Below are positions 42,469-50,683 of a DNA stretch of 64,000 nt, in pieces. Made by a program: the position numbers and the translations under genes. How positions within the stretch are numbered: position 1 is the stretch's first letter; every line of letters begins with the position of its first letter. Origin of the DNA: CAMLFJ01 sp040902305 (GTDB lineage: Bacteria; Methylomirabilota; Methylomirabilia; Rokubacteriales; CSP1-6); the NCBI GenBank assembly GCA_040902305.1, contig JBBDXN010000142.1:1-64000 (forward strand). Reading direction: 5' to 3'. The notes under the pieces were generated by a model. That model was not told the DNA's origin. It was given only the letters and a program-made list of their open reading frames with translations, and did no database searches.

Positions 42469-43182
42469 ACGAGGCCTCCTTGGATCTGTTCCGGCCGGAG
42501 CCGGTTCAAAGGAGGCCCCACCAGGGTGGGGATGCGGGGGACGAAACAGTACCCTCGCATCCCCGCCCACAAGGGGCCGTCGAGGCCCTGGGCGATCACG
42601 CAATGCCTTCCGGAGAAGCCGGTGCGCCCGGAAGAGCCGGGACATCACGGTCCCGATCGGCATCTCGCACATCTGGGCAATCTCGCGGTATGAGCGCCCC
42701 TCGAGGTCGGCGAGGATCAAGACCTCGCGGAACCTCCGGGAGAGCCCGTCCAGGGCCTTGGCCAGACGCGGGTCGCTGATCACGTGCTGGAAGAATTCGT
42801 GCTCCGGCGTCGTGGCGAGGTCCGACTGCCGGTCCGCCGCTCGCTGTACCTCGCTCTCGTCGCGCCCGAGGACCTCGCGAGCATCGCGTGTCGCGCGACC
42901 GACGAAGGCGTTGCGCAGGATGGTCAGAAGCCACGCGCGACAGTTGGTGCCCGGCGTGAACTGATCGAAGAACCTGAAGGCACGCAGATAGGTCTCCTGC
43001 ACGAGGTCCTCGGCGTCGACTACGTTGCGACAGAGCCCGAGCGCGCGGCGATGCAGGTGCTCACGATGCCGGAGCGCCTCCTGCTCGAACTCGCGCGGCC
43101 AGCCGCGACACCCTTCGAGCCCGGTTGCACGCGGGCACGCCGTCCCGGACGTGGTCAGAGCCATCGCGCCCGCCCCCTTCAT
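42355..43182 (-). CDS. ECF sigma factor with unusual C-terminal tail
   Basis: The ATG at 43182 overlaps the STAS gene stop; the ATG at 43164 is an alternative. Region 2 (EDLVQETYLRAFRFF), NCRAWLLTILRNAF and region 4 (SYREIAQMCEMPIGTVMSRL) make it a paralogue of the sigma at 29737-30315. The sigma fold ends near LLRKALRD at about 42600. Some 80 further residues rich in Pro and Arg run to 42355 and overlap the opposite gene and a terminator, so a missed frameshift near 42600 is possible. No anti-sigma is adjacent; the STAS partner may act instead. Confidence 0.78.
   Translation of the reverse strand: MKGAGAMALTTSGTACPRATGLEGCRGWPREFEQEALRHREHLHRRALGLCRNVVDAEDLVQETYLRAFRFFDQFTPGTNCRAWLLTILRNAFVGRATRDAREVLGRDESEVQRAADRQSDLATTPEHEFFQHVISDPRLAKALDGLSRRFREVLILADLEGRSYREIAQMCEMPIGTVMSRLFRAHRLLRKALRDRPGPRRPLVGGDARVLFRPPHPHPGGASFEPAPAGTDPRRPRLRPRSLMGRIARAAAARRLDAAFAADVSPARGLDLIP
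42473..42517. terminator. inverted repeat, probable terminator
   Basis: GGCCTCCTT (42473-42481) and AAGGAGGCC (42509-42517) form a nine-base stem after the small exported gene. A second short palindrome CCCCACCAGGGTGGGG follows at 42516-42531. They lie inside the long 3' part of the sigma frame, which supports a shorter sigma protein. Confidence 0.5.
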
Positions 43183-43451
43183 CGGTCGGGCGGGCCGGCC
43201 AGCAGGCCCTCCACGAAGGGTGGGCAGTTGAGGATCTCGAGGCAAGAGCCGCGGAGGTCCCTGAGAAGACTGACGCCTCGCCCATCGATGAAGGTGACGC
43301 CCGAGAGATCCAGCCGCACTCTCGACGTCCTGCCGAGCGAGCCTCGGCACTCGTTCGCCAGTGCCTCCAGCGAGTCGGCAACGAGCCAGCCTTCGACCCT
43401 GAGCGTGGTGGCGTCCAGCTCGCTGGTCTCGCTCCTCGTGATCCTCAGCAC
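43179..43451 (-). CDS. STAS domain protein
   Basis: This 90-residue protein starts at a GTG with GGAGGGG nine bases upstream. VRLDLSGVTFIDGRGVSLLRDL is the STAS core with the phosphorylatable Asp/Ser region (FIDGRG in place of the usual DSSG). STAS proteins act as anti-anti-sigma factors or sensors. It overlaps the ECF sigma gene by four bases, so it probably controls that sigma or its unseen anti-sigma. It is preceded by a sigma-54 promoter. Confidence 0.82.
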   Translation of the reverse strand: MLRITRSETSELDATTLRVEGWLVADSLEALANECRGSLGRTSRVRLDLSGVTFIDGRGVSLLRDLRGSCLEILNCPPFVEGLLAGPPDR

Positions 43452-43490
43452 GGCATCGCCCCTCCTGTCATCCGTCGATGGCAAGAGAAG

Positions 43491-43507
43491 GGCAAGGCGC
43501 GTGCCGG
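43491..43507 (-). promoter_or_regulatory. sigma-54 promoter upstream of STAS/sigma pair
   Basis: On the minus strand CGGCACG-CGCC-TTGC matches the -24/-12 consensus TGGCACG-N4-TTGC at all but one base. It is about 40 bases before the STAS start. Confidence 0.75.
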
Positions 43508-43603
43508 AGCCGACGGCAACGCAGCGCAGGGCGTAAGTAACCGGAAGCCTTGGGTCGCTGACCGCTGGAACCCAGCGAGTGAGGAACAGCAGGGACCAAA
43601 ACG

Positions 43604-43623
43604 CGTCCCGATATATCGGGACG
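43604..43623. promoter_or_regulatory. perfect 20-base palindrome, candidate enhancer-binding site
   Basis: CGTCCCGATATATCGGGACG is a perfect palindrome about 100 bases upstream of the sigma-54 promoter and just after the end of the sigma-54 activator gene. This is the usual place for an upstream activator site of a Fis-type enhancer-binding protein. Confidence 0.72.
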
Positions 43624-43645
43624 CTCACGACATGTTGGGAGCGGG

Positions 43646-45619
43646 TCAGGCCTTTCTCTTGATTCCGAGCCTCTTCATCCGAGCCTCCAGGGTCGTCGGC
43701 TTGAGTCCGAGGAGCTTCGCCGCGCCTCGCGGGCCGCTGACTCGCCACGCCGTCCTCTCGAGCATCCCCAGGATATGGTTCCGCTCCAGCTCCTCGAGGG
43801 TCTGAGCTCGACCCTCCTCGGGCGCGGGGCCGGGAGCAGACACCCATTCGCCGAGCTCGAGCCTCGGGCCGGAGCTCATGATCACGGCCCGCTCGATGAC
43901 GTTCTCGAGCTCGCGGGCGTTGCCTGGCCAGCGGTAGCTCGCGAGTCGTTCCATGACCGGTTGGGGAATCGTCTCGATCACCTTGCCGAGCTGCCGCCCG
44001 TACCGTGCCACGAAGTAGCGGGCGAGCGGCGGAACATCCTCGGGGCGCTCACGCAAGGGCGGGATCTGGATCGGGAAGACGTTCAGCCGATAGAAGAGGT
44101 CGGCACGGAACCGGCCCTCGGCCATGGCCTTCTCGAGGTCCCGGTTGGTCGCCGCGATGACCCGAACGTCGGTCCTGATCGTCGCGCCACCCACCCGCTC
44201 GAACTCCCCTTCCTGCAGCACCCGGAGGAGTTTCGCCTGGAGGTCGAGGGGCAGCTCCCCGATCTCGTCCAGGAAGATCGTCCCGCCGTCGGCGAGCTCG
44301 AAGCGCCCGATCCTCCGGGCCAGGGCGCCGGTGAAGGCGCCCTTCTCATGCCCGAACAGCTCGCTCTCGAAGAGCCCGACCGGAATGGCGGCGCAGTTCA
44401 CCTTCACGAGCGCCTTCCGGCGCCGCGCGCTGAGATCGTGCACCGCGCGCGCCACCAGCTCCTTACCGGTGCCGGTCTCGCCGAGGATCAGGACGCACGC
44501 GTCCGTGGGCGCCACCGTCTCCACCGCCTTGAGGACGCGCCGCATGGCCTGGCTCTGGCCGACGATGTGCTCGAAGTTGGTCTTGATCTCTTCCTGGAGA
44601 TACACGTTCTCCTGCTCGAGCTGGGCCTTGAGCCGTGCGATCTCTTCGTAGGCGAGCATGTTGTCGACGGCCGTCGCGATCTGTCCGGCGATCTCCCCGA
44701 CGAACGTCGCGTCGTCGTCCGAATAGCGATCGGGAGCCTGGCTGCCGATCTCCAGGGCACCGAGCACTCTGCCCTTCGCCACGAGAGGGGCCGCCACGTA
44801 TGAACGGAGACCCTCGCGAAGCAGGACGTCTTCGGTTGGGCTGCGCCGCGCCGCCGCCAGATCTCGGCACACGACCGGGCGCCGTTCGTCCAGCACCGTC
44901 TGCAGGTGGGTCCCGACCCGTGGTAGCTCGGCGCCGACCGGGAAGGCCCGGGCGACCGAGCCCCCGGCCAGGGCGTAGACCCTCGACACATCCCGTCCGG
45001 GCTCGTAGAGGGTCAGGCTCGCCCGGTCGAAGGCGATGGCTTCCTTGACCGCTCGGGCGAAGGCGTCGAAGAGGGCCTGGCGGTCGAGATTCGCCACGAG
45101 TGCGTTGCTGACCCCGAGGAGGGCCCGCTGGCGCTGCTCCGACCGGCGGAGCTCGGCGGTACGCTCGGCGACGAGCCGATCGAGGCTCTCCCGGTACTTC
45201 TCGAGCTCCACCTCCGCCCGCTTGCGCTCGGAGATGTCGCGCACCATCGCGATGACGCACGACTGGCCGTCCCTCTGGATCACCGAGGCCGAGATCTCCG
45301 CGGGAAGCACCGCGCCGCTTCGGGTGAGGCACCTCAGCTCGTTCGTCCACCCGCTACCGGTCTCGACCACGGCACGCGCGAACGTCCGGAACTCTGCCAT
45401 CTCCGCGGGATGGATGTTGCTGATCCGAAGCCTGAGGAGCTCCTCGCGCGCATAGCCGAGCATCCGGCAGGCTCGCGGGTTGGCGTCCAGGATCGCGTCG
45501 GCCTGCGGGTGAACGACGAGGATCGCGTCGTTCGAGTGCTCGAAAATCGTGCGGAACCACCCCGCGGCATCCGTCGCCGCGGCGTTCCTCCGCGACTCGC
45601 CTCTTGCCTCCTCGACCAT
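43646..45619 (-). CDS. sigma-54-dependent activator with PAS and GAF domains
   Basis: This 657-residue protein has a PAS domain (about 20-150, WFRTIFEHSNDAILVV), a short coiled linker, a GAF domain (about 165-325), the AAA+ domain (about 350-590) with GETGTGKE and ELFGHEKGAFTGA, which contacts sigma-54, and a Fis-type HTH ending GLKPTTLEARMKRLGI. PAS and GAF suggest redox or small-ligand sensing. The sigma-54 promoter and palindrome downstream suggest it drives the STAS/sigma pair, a sigma-54 to ECF cascade. Confidence 0.95.
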   Translation of the reverse strand: MVEEARGESRRNAAATDAAGWFRTIFEHSNDAILVVHPQADAILDANPRACRMLGYAREELLRLRISNIHPAEMAEFRTFARAVVETGSGWTNELRCLTRSGAVLPAEISASVIQRDGQSCVIAMVRDISERKRAEVELEKYRESLDRLVAERTAELRRSEQRQRALLGVSNALVANLDRQALFDAFARAVKEAIAFDRASLTLYEPGRDVSRVYALAGGSVARAFPVGAELPRVGTHLQTVLDERRPVVCRDLAAARRSPTEDVLLREGLRSYVAAPLVAKGRVLGALEIGSQAPDRYSDDDATFVGEIAGQIATAVDNMLAYEEIARLKAQLEQENVYLQEEIKTNFEHIVGQSQAMRRVLKAVETVAPTDACVLILGETGTGKELVARAVHDLSARRRKALVKVNCAAIPVGLFESELFGHEKGAFTGALARRIGRFELADGGTIFLDEIGELPLDLQAKLLRVLQEGEFERVGGATIRTDVRVIAATNRDLEKAMAEGRFRADLFYRLNVFPIQIPPLRERPEDVPPLARYFVARYGRQLGKVIETIPQPVMERLASYRWPGNARELENVIERAVIMSSGPRLELGEWVSAPGPAPEEGRAQTLEELERNHILGMLERTAWRVSGPRGAAKLLGLKPTTLEARMKRLGIKRKA

Positions 45620-45657
45620 CGGCCTGCGCGCACTGTATCACGGCCGGGCGGATGGGC

Positions 45658-45688
45658 CGCCGGGCAACCACGAGTGCGTTGCCCGGCG
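45658..45688. terminator. 11-base-pair hairpin in divergent intergenic region
   Basis: CGCCGGGCAAC and GTTGCCCGGCG flank a nine-base loop. It lies between the activator start (45619) and the glycosyltransferase. No T-run follows; a terminator for transcription arriving from either side or an operator are both possible. I see no other feature in 45620-45886. Confidence 0.4.
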
Positions 45689-45886
45689 TGCTACGCCGAG
45701 GACGCGGTCCGGCTCCTCCGGCATCGATATGCGGGAATGCCGCGGCCTGCTCGAGGATTATTAAGGGGCGGCTCGACGTATCGGCGGCCGTGGCGGCAGG
45801 CGGCTGGACACGAGGAGGATTCCGCCATCGAGGAGCAGGCATCGCTTCGTGGGGCACGAAGGCCGGCCGGGCTCTCGGCGCCCAGG

Positions 45887-47026
45887 GTGGCCATCCTGAC
45901 GCCGTTTGCTTCCCCGTCGGTCGGGGGAAACGCCACCACGGTAGAGCGGATCACGCGCGGCCTTCGGAGGCGTGGCGTGGACGCCCGCGTATGGGACCTG
46001 TCCGTAGTCCTCGAGTCGGTGCTCGAGCTTCAAATGGCACAGTTTTCGCCCACACTGATCCATGCCTTTCACGCCTACCGGACCGGACCCATCGCGACGC
46101 GGCTGGCCCGCGGCATCGAGGCACCGCTGCTGGTCACCATGACCGGCACCGATGCCAACCGGGACATCTTCGCGCCCGATGCCGGCCCAACAGTGCGCCG
46201 AGTGCTCGATAGCGCTGCGGCGATCACCGTGTTCCACGATTCGATCGCCGCGAAGGTCGCCGCAGCTGTGCCCGACCTGGCTCCCCGGCTCGTCGTGATC
46301 CCGCAAAGCGTCGGGTTCGAGGATGCGATCGGCCCTTCGTCGCCCGCGGGGGCCATTCGGCGGGCCCCCGGACCCGTCCTTCTCTTTCCGGCCGGCATCC
46401 GCAAGGTGAAGCAGCCCCGCTTTCCGGTGGAGCCGCTCGAGAGGCTACGACCCAGATTCCCCACCCTGGAGCTGCTCTACGTCGGGCCGGTCATCGAGGC
46501 GGACGAGGGGGACGGGCTGTTCCGGCTGTTGCGATCCCGCCCGTGGGCACGATACGTGGGCATCCTCGCCCACGATCGCATGCCAGGGCTGCTCCGGCAC
46601 GCGGACGTGATCCTCAACTGCTCTCTGTCCGAGGGCGGGATGGCCAACTCGGTGCTCGAGGCTCTCGCGATGGGGCGGGCAGTGCTCGCCGCCGACATCG
46701 AGGGAAACCGGTCGGTCATCGAGGACGGCGTCACCGGCTTCCTGTTCAGCACCGCCGAGGAGTTCGCGGCCAAGGCCGCCCGGCTCCTTGTGGATCCCGC
46801 GCTCCGGGAGCGGCTCGGGGACGCGGGTCGCGAGTTCGTCCGCGCGCACCTGCCGCCCACCCGGGAGGTGGAGGGCTACCTTGCCGTGTACCGCCGCGTC
46901 GTGCCAACGCTGAGCTGGGGCGCCGGGGCTGACCTTCCGCCCGCACCTGCAATCCCCCGGCGGGAATTTTCCAGTCCGCTCGATGGTTCTGTACAGGGGC
47001 CGTGCTTCCCAAGGAGGATGCCATGA
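45887..47026 (+). CDS. glycosyltransferase, GT4-like
   Basis: The protein has VAILTPFASPSVGGNATTVERI at the N-terminus, the Gly-rich acceptor loop of GT-B glycosyltransferases, MTGTDANRD, VLLFPAGIRKVKQP, and the nucleotide-sugar site region SLSEGGMANSVLEALAMGRAV with the E-x7-E pair. The start is uncertain: a GTG at 45887 gives about 379 residues, but the frame is open far upstream. The 3' end overlaps the AhpD-like gene by four bases. Confidence 0.75.
   Translation: MAILTPFASPSVGGNATTVERITRGLRRRGVDARVWDLSVVLESVLELQMAQFSPTLIHAFHAYRTGPIATRLARGIEAPLLVTMTGTDANRDIFAPDAGPTVRRVLDSAAAITVFHDSIAAKVAAAVPDLAPRLVVIPQSVGFEDAIGPSSPAGAIRRAPGPVLLFPAGIRKVKQPRFPVEPLERLRPRFPTLELLYVGPVIEADEGDGLFRLLRSRPWARYVGILAHDRMPGLLRHADVILNCSLSEGGMANSVLEALAMGRAVLAADIEGNRSVIEDGVTGFLFSTAEEFAAKAARLLVDPALRERLGDAGREFVRAHLPPTREVEGYLAVYRRVVPTLSWGAGADLPPAPAIPRREFSSPLDGSVQGPCFPRRMP
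46963..46991 (+). promoter_or_regulatory. GGAATT-type ECF promoter, before small AhpD-like gene
   Basis: GGAATT (46963-46968), 17 bases, GTTCTG (46986-46991), 31 bases before the ATG at 47023. One base differs from the GGAATA form. Confidence 0.5.
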
Positions 47027-47274
47027 TCGAGGAGAAGGTCATCGCCTCTTGGAAATACAACAAGGGCGTGCTGGACGCGAAGACCGCCAGCCTGTGCTAT
47101 CTCGCTGCCAATCTAGCCGTCGGCAATACTCACTGCGCGAAGCGCGACCTGGCGGGCGCCCGCGCGGCCGGCGCGACCGAGGACGAGCTGCGGGAGGCTA
47201 TCAGCTTTGCCATCCGCGCCAACGCCGCCAAGGCCCACGCCGACATCCTGGAGGTATACGAGCCACCACGATAG
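47023..47274 (+). CDS. small carboxymuconolactone-decarboxylase/AhpD-like protein
   Basis: This 83-residue protein follows AAGGAGG. It contains LDAKTASLCYLAANLAVGN and THCAKRDLAGARAAGATEDEL, an all-helical CMD fold, with Cys at about residues 26 and 39 rather than in a CxxC. This spacing is seen in a short CMD subgroup whose activity is not clear to me. It ends 14 bases from the convergent AhpD-like selenoprotein gene. Confidence 0.75.
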   Translation: MIEEKVIASWKYNKGVLDAKTASLCYLAANLAVGNTHCAKRDLAGARAAGATEDELREAISFAIRANAAKAHADILEVYEPPR

Positions 47275-47287
47275 CAAGCTATCCAGA

Positions 47288-47896
47288 CTACCCCATCTTC
47301 GTGCGATCGGGCGTGTCCTCGAAACCGAAGGCCGCGACGAGCCCTGGATCCTGCTTGGCCCGAGCATCGATCTCCACGCCGAGCCCGTTCGCCATGCGGC
47401 AGCGCAGCGCGTAGTACGCCGTGACCATCACGATCTCGAAGATCTCGGCATCGCCGAAGCCCGCCCGACGGAGCGCCGTCACGTGATCTGCAGTGGCCGC
47501 GCTCGGCTTCACCGCGAGGATCTCGACGTAGGCCAGCATGGCGCGGTCGCCCTCGCCAAGAGGCAATTGACGCCAGTCACGGGCCAGCGTGAGTACTTGC
47601 TCGCTATCGCCGGCGATCAGTTGACGGAGAGCCTCTCCGTGCAGGGTCGTTCAGTAGGCGCAGCGGTGAAGGGCAGACGTCAGCACCGCGATCATCTCCT
47701 GTCGCCGCTTGCCGAGTGCGCAGTGCGGCCCGCGCAGGGCGTGGAGCAGGTTCGCCAGCGCCTCCATGACGAGTGGATTGATGCTGGCGGCCTGGGTGAT
47801 GTTCGAGAGGGACCCGTTCTGCTGGCGGATGCGGGCGTACGCCTCGGCCACGGCGCCGGTCGCCTCCGCTTCTGGAATGGTCTTGATCCACGTCAT
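47288..47896 (-). CDS. AhpD-like (CMD) peroxidase selenoprotein, CxxU
   Basis: The ATG follows GGAGGAAC. The 202-residue product reads ALHRCAY-U-TTLHGEAL, with TGA at 47651-47653 (codon 82) as the second member of the CxxC and the His four residues later. The C-terminal half continues DWRQLPLGEGDRAMLAY and FEIVMVTAYYALRCRMANGLG to TAG. This is the peroxidase-related CMD family of about 190 residues, and the TGA falls mid-protein. It lies 23 bases behind a MerB-like selenoprotein gene, probably in one transcript. A near-perfect hairpin follows the TGA. Confidence 0.9.
47624..47640 (-). promoter_or_regulatory. bacterial SECIS-like hairpin, AhpD-like gene 2
   Basis: Stem ACGGAG/CTCCGT with loop AGGCT begins 10 bases after the TGA. 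Confidence 0.82.
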
Positions 47897-47919
47897 GGGT
47901 GTTCCTCCATCCGGCGTTG

Positions 47920-48582
47920 TCAGCCCCCACCGAGAAGGCCGCCGAATATCCACTGAGCGAGCCTGAAGCCCTCCGTCACCGCCGCTCCCGCACCTTCGAC
48001 CGTCGAGTTCGCCCTCCACCATGCCCGGAGATGTTCTTCCGACCGGAAGACGTTGATGGTCGGTCAGAGGGAATCTATCATCTTGCCCCCCGCTTCGCCC
48101 CGCCTGCCGATCCACAGCATGACACCGCCAGCGCCCGGTTTCAGCCCCTGCGGACCAGCAGAAAGCTCCAACGCTTCGTCGCAATGGTGGCAGCGCGCGC
48201 GAATCCCCACCGGCCGCCCGAGCATCGGAGCGACCCCGAGGGCCCCGATCGCGCAGCAGGCGTGTCGCCGGTGCCCGGCCGGCAGGTGAACGGTGAAACG
48301 GGTCGGGATCGCGCAGAAGGGATAGGCGATATCCACCCCGCCTTCGCTCGCCCGAATGAGATGGTCGCGATCGAGAGCGGCCAGAGCCTCGTAGGTCAGC
48401 TCGGCCGGGAACTCGGCGGAGGCGGCGACGATCTCGCTCACGGGGATCGGCCCGCCACGATCCGCGAACGCGCGCAGGATCTGTCGCAGGAGGGTCGTCT
48501 GCCGACCCGCCCAGCGAGCGCCTCGATGCTTCGGGTCCATTGCCATCAACTGGTCTGCGGTCTTGATCTCGAGCCTTGCCAT
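47920..48582 (-). CDS. MerB-like selenoprotein lacking the catalytic Asp
   Basis: The 220-residue product needs readthrough of TGA at 48064-48066 (codon 173). Before it, RRHACCAIGALGVAP gives Cys110 but Gly113 where MerB has the catalytic Asp, and CHHC lies at 131-134. After it, PTINVFRSEEHLRAWW continues to TGA at 47920. It is a close paralogue of the mer-operon Sec protein (25538-26206), sharing the hairpin. Loss of the Asp suggests altered chemistry or another organometal or alkyl-selenium substrate. It lies with an AhpD-like selenoprotein, away from merR. Confidence 0.85.
48035..48050 (-). promoter_or_regulatory. bacterial SECIS-like hairpin, MerB-like gene 2
   Basis: Stem TCTTCC/GGAAGA with loop GGTC begins 13 bases after the TGA and is identical to 25656-25671, although the codons around it differ. 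Confidence 0.82.
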
Positions 48583-48627
48583 CCGTTACCTCCCGCGTTG
48601 GCGCCGCGGCCATGCGAGAATCACGGC

Positions 48628-49032
48628 ATGAAGACACGGGGCTGGCTGATCGGGCTTGCGAGTGTCGTGCTGATCACGGCGCCAGGCTGGGCGGGCCAGG
48701 CCGATGTGATCGAGGTGGTGGCCCGCCAGCTGGAGGCCGAACGATGGACCTTCGCCGTGACCGTCCGGCACGACGACCAGGATCCGGCGCACTGGGCCGA
48801 CTGGTGGCGGGTGCGGACGGTCGAGGGGACGGAGCTGAGCCGCCGAGTCCTGCTCCATTCGCACGTGGGCGAGCAGCCGTTCACGCGGGACGGAGAGGTG
48901 CGGATCCCGCGCGGCGTGCAGCGGGTCGTCGTCGAGGCCCACGACAAGGTCCATGGCCTCGGCGGCAAAACCCTGACGGTCGATCTGACGAAGCCCGCAG
49001 GGCCAGGCTATACGGTGCGTCCCCTGCGCTGA
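48628..49032 (+). CDS. exported hypothetical protein
   Basis: This 134-residue protein has a signal peptide ending near GWAGQ and a beta-rich remainder with WTFAVTVRHDDQDPAHWADWWRV and LLHSHVGEQPFTR. The two His/Trp-rich pieces could bind a metal. I do not recognise the family. It is divergent from the MerB-like gene and convergent with the ECF sigma gene. Confidence 0.7.
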   Translation: MKTRGWLIGLASVVLITAPGWAGQADVIEVVARQLEAERWTFAVTVRHDDQDPAHWADWWRVRTVEGTELSRRVLLHSHVGEQPFTRDGEVRIPRGVQRVVVEAHDKVHGLGGKTLTVDLTKPAGPGYTVRPLR

Positions 49033-49058
49033 GGCGGCCCCGCCCACTTCGTTTCGCC

Positions 49059-49661
49059 TCACGAACGGACCGGGCCGAGCATTTTTCGCAGGAAGAGCCG
49101 GGCCCGATGCACCCGAGACTTGACCGCCGGAATGGTCAGGTGCAGGACGCCTGCCACTTCCTCCGTCGGGAGACCTTCCACGTCCCGGAGGAGGACGACC
49201 GCTCGATAGTCGGCCGGGAGCTCTCGGAGGCCTTGCTCGATCGCGCGCATGAGCTCGGCGGCCATCGCCGCGCCGTCCGGCTCGCGGGACCAATCGGAGA
49301 CGGGCTCGGCATGCCGGCCCTCGGCGTCGAACGTGGGAAGCCAGGGGTCGAGAGGCACCTCCGAGCGGGTCCGACGGCTCTTCCGCAGCTTGCCGAGGGC
49401 CGCGTTCGCGGTGATCCGGTAGATCCAGCTCGAGAACGCGGCCGCGCCCTTGAAGGTCTGGATCTCTCGGATGACGGTGATCAGGACATCCTGGGTGACT
49501 TCCTCTACATCGCGTGGGTCATCGAGAATCTGGCCGGCCAGCCGGTGGATCCTCGTCCCGTGTCGGTCGATGAGCAGGCCGGGCGCGCCCGGCTCCGCTC
49601 GCCGCAGCGCCCGTACGAGATCGCCGTCTTGATCGCCTCTCTCCCTCCACGAAGCCTTCAT
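49059..49661 (-). CDS. ECF sigma factor
   Basis: This 200-residue sigma factor has region 2 (DVEEVTQDVLITVIREIQTFKG) and region 4 (LPTEEVAGVLHLTIPAVKSRVHRAR). It differs from the two paralogues at 29737 and 42355. A GGAATA-N17-GTTCAG site ends only eight bases before the ATG, so the message would be nearly leaderless and autoregulated. No anti-sigma gene is adjacent. It is divergent from the GrdB-like gene, which has its own copy of the motif. Confidence 0.9.
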   Translation of the reverse strand: MKASWRERGDQDGDLVRALRRAEPGAPGLLIDRHGTRIHRLAGQILDDPRDVEEVTQDVLITVIREIQTFKGAAAFSSWIYRITANAALGKLRKSRRTRSEVPLDPWLPTFDAEGRHAEPVSDWSREPDGAAMAAELMRAIEQGLRELPADYRAVVLLRDVEGLPTEEVAGVLHLTIPAVKSRVHRARLFLRKMLGPVRS

Positions 49662-49668
49662 CGTGGGG

Positions 49669-49697
49669 CTGAACTCCGGGCTGGAAGGAGTTATTCC
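49669..49697 (-). promoter_or_regulatory. GGAATA-type ECF promoter, before ECF sigma gene
   Basis: Minus-strand GGAATA (49692-49697), 17 bases, GTTCAG (49669-49674). Confidence 0.65.
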
Positions 49698-49708
49698 ATC
49701 GCGGCGCG

Positions 49709-49737
49709 GGAATAAATGGGCCGGTCTTGCTATTCTC
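49709..49737 (+). promoter_or_regulatory. GGAATA-type ECF promoter, before GrdB-like/peroxiredoxin genes
   Basis: GGAATA (49709-49714), 17 bases, ATTCTC (49732-49737), 21 bases before the TTG start at 49759. The two -35 boxes of this divergent pair are 11 bases apart. Confidence 0.55.
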
Positions 49738-49758
49738 GAACCGGAGAAGGCGCGACCC

Positions 49759-50667
49759 TTGACTGCCTTGAATCGGACCGTCGATTCGTTCCGGTACTTG
49801 AGCCCGGCCTCCGTGGCGATCGTGAAGACCATGATCGCCACGGCCGCGCGCGATCCCGTGCCGTGGACTCCGCTGCCGCGGCGGCTCAACGAAGCGACCG
49901 TGGCCCTCGTCAGCACCGCCGGCCTCTCGATGAAGGGCGACTCTCCCTTCGACATCGAAGGCGAGCGGCAGAACCCATGGTGGGGCGATCCCTCGTACCG
50001 CGTCATCCCGCGAACGGCCACCGAAGCCGATATCGTCGTCTCGCATGTTCATATCGAGACCTCCTATATCCGGCAGGACCTCGAGGTCGCGCTGCCGCTG
50101 CGACACCTCGCCACGGCTCAAGCCGAAGGGCGGATCGGCCGGGTCGCCTCTTCCCACTACAGCTTCATGGGCTATCTCCTCGACCCCACGGAGTTCCTCG
50201 AGCGATCGGTACCGGCGATGCTCGAGCGGATGGGCGCGGAGGGGGTGGACGTCGCCCTCTTCGTCCCGGTCTGACCCATCTGCTGCCGGTCCGTCGGCCT
50301 GGCACAGCGGAGGGTTGAGGCGGCAGGTATCGCGACGATCGCCCTGTCGATGGTTCCCGATCTCACCGCGGCCGCCGGGGCGCCGCGGGTCGCCGCCATC
50401 GAGTTCCCGTTCGGCCGACCGTTCGGCCAGCCGAACGACCCGGCCACCCAAGGGGCCGTCCTCCAGGCGACGCTCGACGCCCTGCGGGATGCATCAGAAC
50501 CGGGCAACGTGGCCCACTTGCCGTTCGAGTGGCCGGAGGCGCTGCACCAGGTCCACTGGCACCCGCAAGAGCCCTCTCCTATCATCAAGCTCGTGTCCCG
50601 TGATCCATCCCTGTATCAGCGCCTGGCCTCGGGCGACATCCCGCCCGAGGCTTCGAGGCGGAGCTGA
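49759..50667 (+). CDS. GrdB-like selenoprotein (glycine/sarcosine/betaine reductase B family)
   Basis: The TTG at 49759 with GGAGAAGG upstream gives 302 residues; a GTG at 49663 is also in frame. The N-terminal part has PVPWTPLPRRLNEATVALVS and RVIPRTATEADIVVSHVHI, as in selenoprotein B relatives. At 50272-50274 TGA (codon 172) is followed by PICCRSVGLAQRRVEAAGI, so FVPV-U aligns with the GrdB active-site Sec. The frame continues VAAIEFPFGRPFGQ and ends at 50667. No grdA, grdC or grdE is nearby, so it is a stand-alone family member of unknown reaction. A peroxiredoxin gene follows after 16 bases. Confidence 0.85.
50285..50298 (+). promoter_or_regulatory. possible SECIS hairpin, GrdB-like gene
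   Basis: Stem GCCG/CGGC with loop GTCCGT begins 10 bases after the TGA. It is shorter than the others in this window, so the call is weaker. Confidence 0.45.
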
Positions 50668-50683
50668 GAAAGAGAGCCTACTC

